DNA from: Polyangium fumosum
Lineage (GTDB): Bacteria; Myxococcota_A; Polyangia; Polyangiales; Polyangiaceae
Length of the DNA: 64,000 nucleotides
Assembly (NCBI RefSeq): GCF_005144585.1
Contig: NZ_SSMQ01000013.1
Coordinates: forward strand, 124,001-188,000
Direction of reading: 5' to 3'
Position numbers and translations under genes: made by a program
Notes under the pieces: generated by a model
The model's database searches: none
The model's input: only the letters and a program-made list of their open reading frames with translations
What the model was told of the DNA's origin: nothing
Shown here: positions 62,642 to 64,000 of the stretch, in pieces
Layout of the letters: the number at the start of each line of letters is the position of its first letter
Numbering within the stretch: position 1 is the first letter of the stretch

Positions 62642-64000
62642 GTGCGTTTCACTTCGAAAAACCTTTTTCCCCTGGCGCTCGCCCTCCTCGGCGGCGCGGC
62701 GCTCCCCGGCTGCAGCGACTCCGCCTCCGCGCCCGTGGATCCCGCGGCCCCCACGCGTCCCGCCGAGCCGCTCCCTCCCCTGCCCTCGCTCCCCGACGGC
62801 CTGACCGTGCGGTTGACGCCGCGGCCCGAGCGCAGCGCGCTCGACGTCGAGGTCCACCTCGTCGGCCCCGAAGCGGCGCGCGCGAAGGAGCTCGGCATCG
62901 CCCGCACCTGGGCCGGCATCGACGGCATGGCCGCGCTGCGCGGGATCCGCGTGCGCGACGGCGAAGGCGTGATCCCGACGCAACCCGGCCCGGACGAAGG
63001 CCCCGATCGAATCCTCGTGCTCGGCCGCGCGCCGACCTCGCACCTGGCGATCACCTACGGCGTCGTCTCCGCGCCCAAGGACGCCGCGCGGTTCGCCTTG
63101 CACCTCGATCGCGAACGCCTCTCCGGCGTCGGCCACACGTTCCTGCTCTTGCCCCGCACGAACGAGCCGCTCGACGTGCACGTCCAGATCCGCCCCGGCG
63201 CCCTCGCGCCCGGCGCCTCGGGCGCGAGCTCGTTCGGCGCTGGCGACGACGTCGAGGAGAACGCGACGCCCGCCGAGCTCGCGAATGCCGTCTACCTCGC
63301 GGGCCGGCTCCGCACGCTCGATGCGTCCGAGAAAGAGCGCCTCGTCCTCCTCGGCCGGCCGGCCTTCGAACCCGAAGCCACGCTCGCGACGATCACCCAC
63401 GCCCACGCCGCGCTCGCGCGCCTCTTCGGCGGCGCTCCGCGATCGGGCGCCGCGACGAGTGCTTCTTTTTCGTACCTCCTCGTCGCGGAGCCCGGGCTCG
63501 GAAAAGGCCATGACGGCGCGCTGCTCGGGCGCTCGTTTGGGCTCTGGATCGGCGAAGAACGGCCCTTCGACGCGGCCGTCACCATCGCCGCGGTCCACGA
63601 GCTCTCGCACCGGTGGATCGGCGGCGCCGTCCGCCTCGTCGCCGAGGGCCACGAGCAAGTTTGGTTCTCCGAGGGATTTGCCGTGCATTACGCCCGGAAG
63701 ATCGCCCTCGCGGAAAAACGCATCGGGGCGCGTGATTTCGCGGCGGATCTCGAGCGCACGCTCGTGAACGCGGAGGCGGAGCTGCCGGCGCACGCGCGCT
63801 CGCGGAAGGACTACCAGCGCGGCGCGCTCTACGCCGCGGCCCTCGACGCGGCCGTGCGGAAGGCCTCGGGCGGGGAGCGGTCCCTCGACGATCTCGTGCG
63901 CGCCTTGCTCGATCGCGCCGCCGCCGAAAAGAAGACCGATCTCCCGGTCTCGGCGCTCGGGGAGCTCGTCGCGCGCGAGCTCGGCGCCGCGCGCGGCGAG
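62642..64000 (+). CDS. M61-like gluzincin aminopeptidase lipoprotein, partial
   Basis: Starting at GTG 62642, the frame is open to the window end (453 residues, C-terminus missing). A lipoprotein signal (LGGAALPGC, Cys24) and a Pro-rich linker are followed by a beta domain and a metallopeptidase domain. The zinc motif is HELSHRW (His319, Glu320, His323), with a third ligand Glu344 in VWFSEGFAVHYA. This resembles the M61 glycyl aminopeptidase arrangement. An adjacent Tyr/Arg-containing helix (YQRGALYAAALDAAVRKAS) is typical. It probably trims peptides at the outer surface or in the periplasm. It is divergent from the DUF4091 gene. Confidence 0.83.
   Translation, partial: MRFTSKNLFPLALALLGGAALPGCSDSASAPVDPAAPTRPAEPLPPLPSLPDGLTVRLTPRPERSALDVEVHLVGPEAARAKELGIARTWAGIDGMAALRGIRVRDGEGVIPTQPGPDEGPDRILVLGRAPTSHLAITYGVVSAPKDAARFALHLDRERLSGVGHTFLLLPRTNEPLDVHVQIRPGALAPGASGASSFGAGDDVEENATPAELANAVYLAGRLRTLDASEKERLVLLGRPAFEPEATLATITHAHAALARLFGGAPRSGAATSASFSYLLVAEPGLGKGHDGALLGRSFGLWIGEERPFDAAVTIAAVHELSHRWIGGAVRLVAEGHEQVWFSEGFAVHYARKIALAEKRIGARDFAADLERTLVNAEAELPAHARSRKDYQRGALYAAALDAAVRKASGGERSLDDLVRALLDRAAAEKKTDLPVSALGELVARELGAARGE

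Noticed and set aside
57387-62804. Long plus-strand frames (867 and 849 codons) opposite the two large lipoproteins
   Set aside because: Antisense shadows; the minus-strand genes have signal peptides and recognisable domains.

Overview
The window reads as chromosomal DNA of a large-genome, high-GC myxobacterium, probably of the Polyangium/Sorangium type. The signs are very GC-rich third codon positions, many lipoproteins with Cys- and Gly-rich leaders, a MYXO-CTERM-like GCGC + membrane + Arg motif, a Ser/Thr kinase, many TPR proteins, and hairpin-rich intergenic repeats. No phage, insertion sequence, CRISPR array, tRNA or rRNA was seen.

Layout. 1-2.8 kb: envelope lipoproteins, including an OmpA-like protein and a monohaem cytochrome c. 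2.8-6.0 kb: a RelA/SpoT-like protein, a Crp/Fnr regulator and a DUF507/zinc-protein pair. 6.0-10.5 kb: a nucleotide-sugar epimerase, then yicC-gmk-mtnP-pfkB (RNA turnover, GMP kinase, methylthioadenosine salvage, sugar kinase). 10.6-19.5 kb: secreted lipoproteins and two membrane proteins. 19.6-30.8 kb: L,D-transpeptidase, TPR proteins, DEAD-box helicase, TolC-like channel, a Pro/Gly/Tyr-rich membrane protein and a BoxD-like dehydrogenase. 30.8-33.5 kb: CAP protein, Ser/Thr kinase, RutE-like reductase. 33.6-40.7 kb: a circularly permuted ATP-grasp/alpha-E pair and a pseudo-glutaminase/transglutaminase fusion, separated by a two-gene P-loop ATPase + TPR module. 41-45.7 kb: a degenerate sensor kinase, a LOG-family protein, a 43-bp repeat array, a GrpB-like protein and trpS. 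45.8-55.1 kb: a monovalent-cation island with a universal stress protein, the complete mrpABCDEFG antiporter operon, nhaA and a Na+/Ca2+-exchanger-type protein. 55.4-64 kb: an alpha/beta hydrolase, a broken TetR gene, two large secreted lipoproteins and the start of an M61-like peptidase.

The features least explained by ordinary annotation are: (1) dispersed arrays of four to eight hairpins whose order is conserved but whose arm sequences change together (near 3.9, 25.5, 40.7 and 56.7 kb), three of them exactly between convergent genes; (2) a second, shorter 3'-end element present twice, with a covarying stem and an invariant loop; (3) six copies of a near-palindrome at an exact 43-bp period; (4) the ATPase/TPR pair inside the amidoligase/transglutaminase cluster, which is the best candidate for an uncharacterised signalling or conflict system; (5) several proteins that keep a catalytic fold but lack catalytic residues (GATase without Cys2, kinase without the N-box Asn, zincin-like domain without HExxH).

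Coordinates and start codons come from reading the sequence. Family names are recognition from memory of motifs, not database searches.
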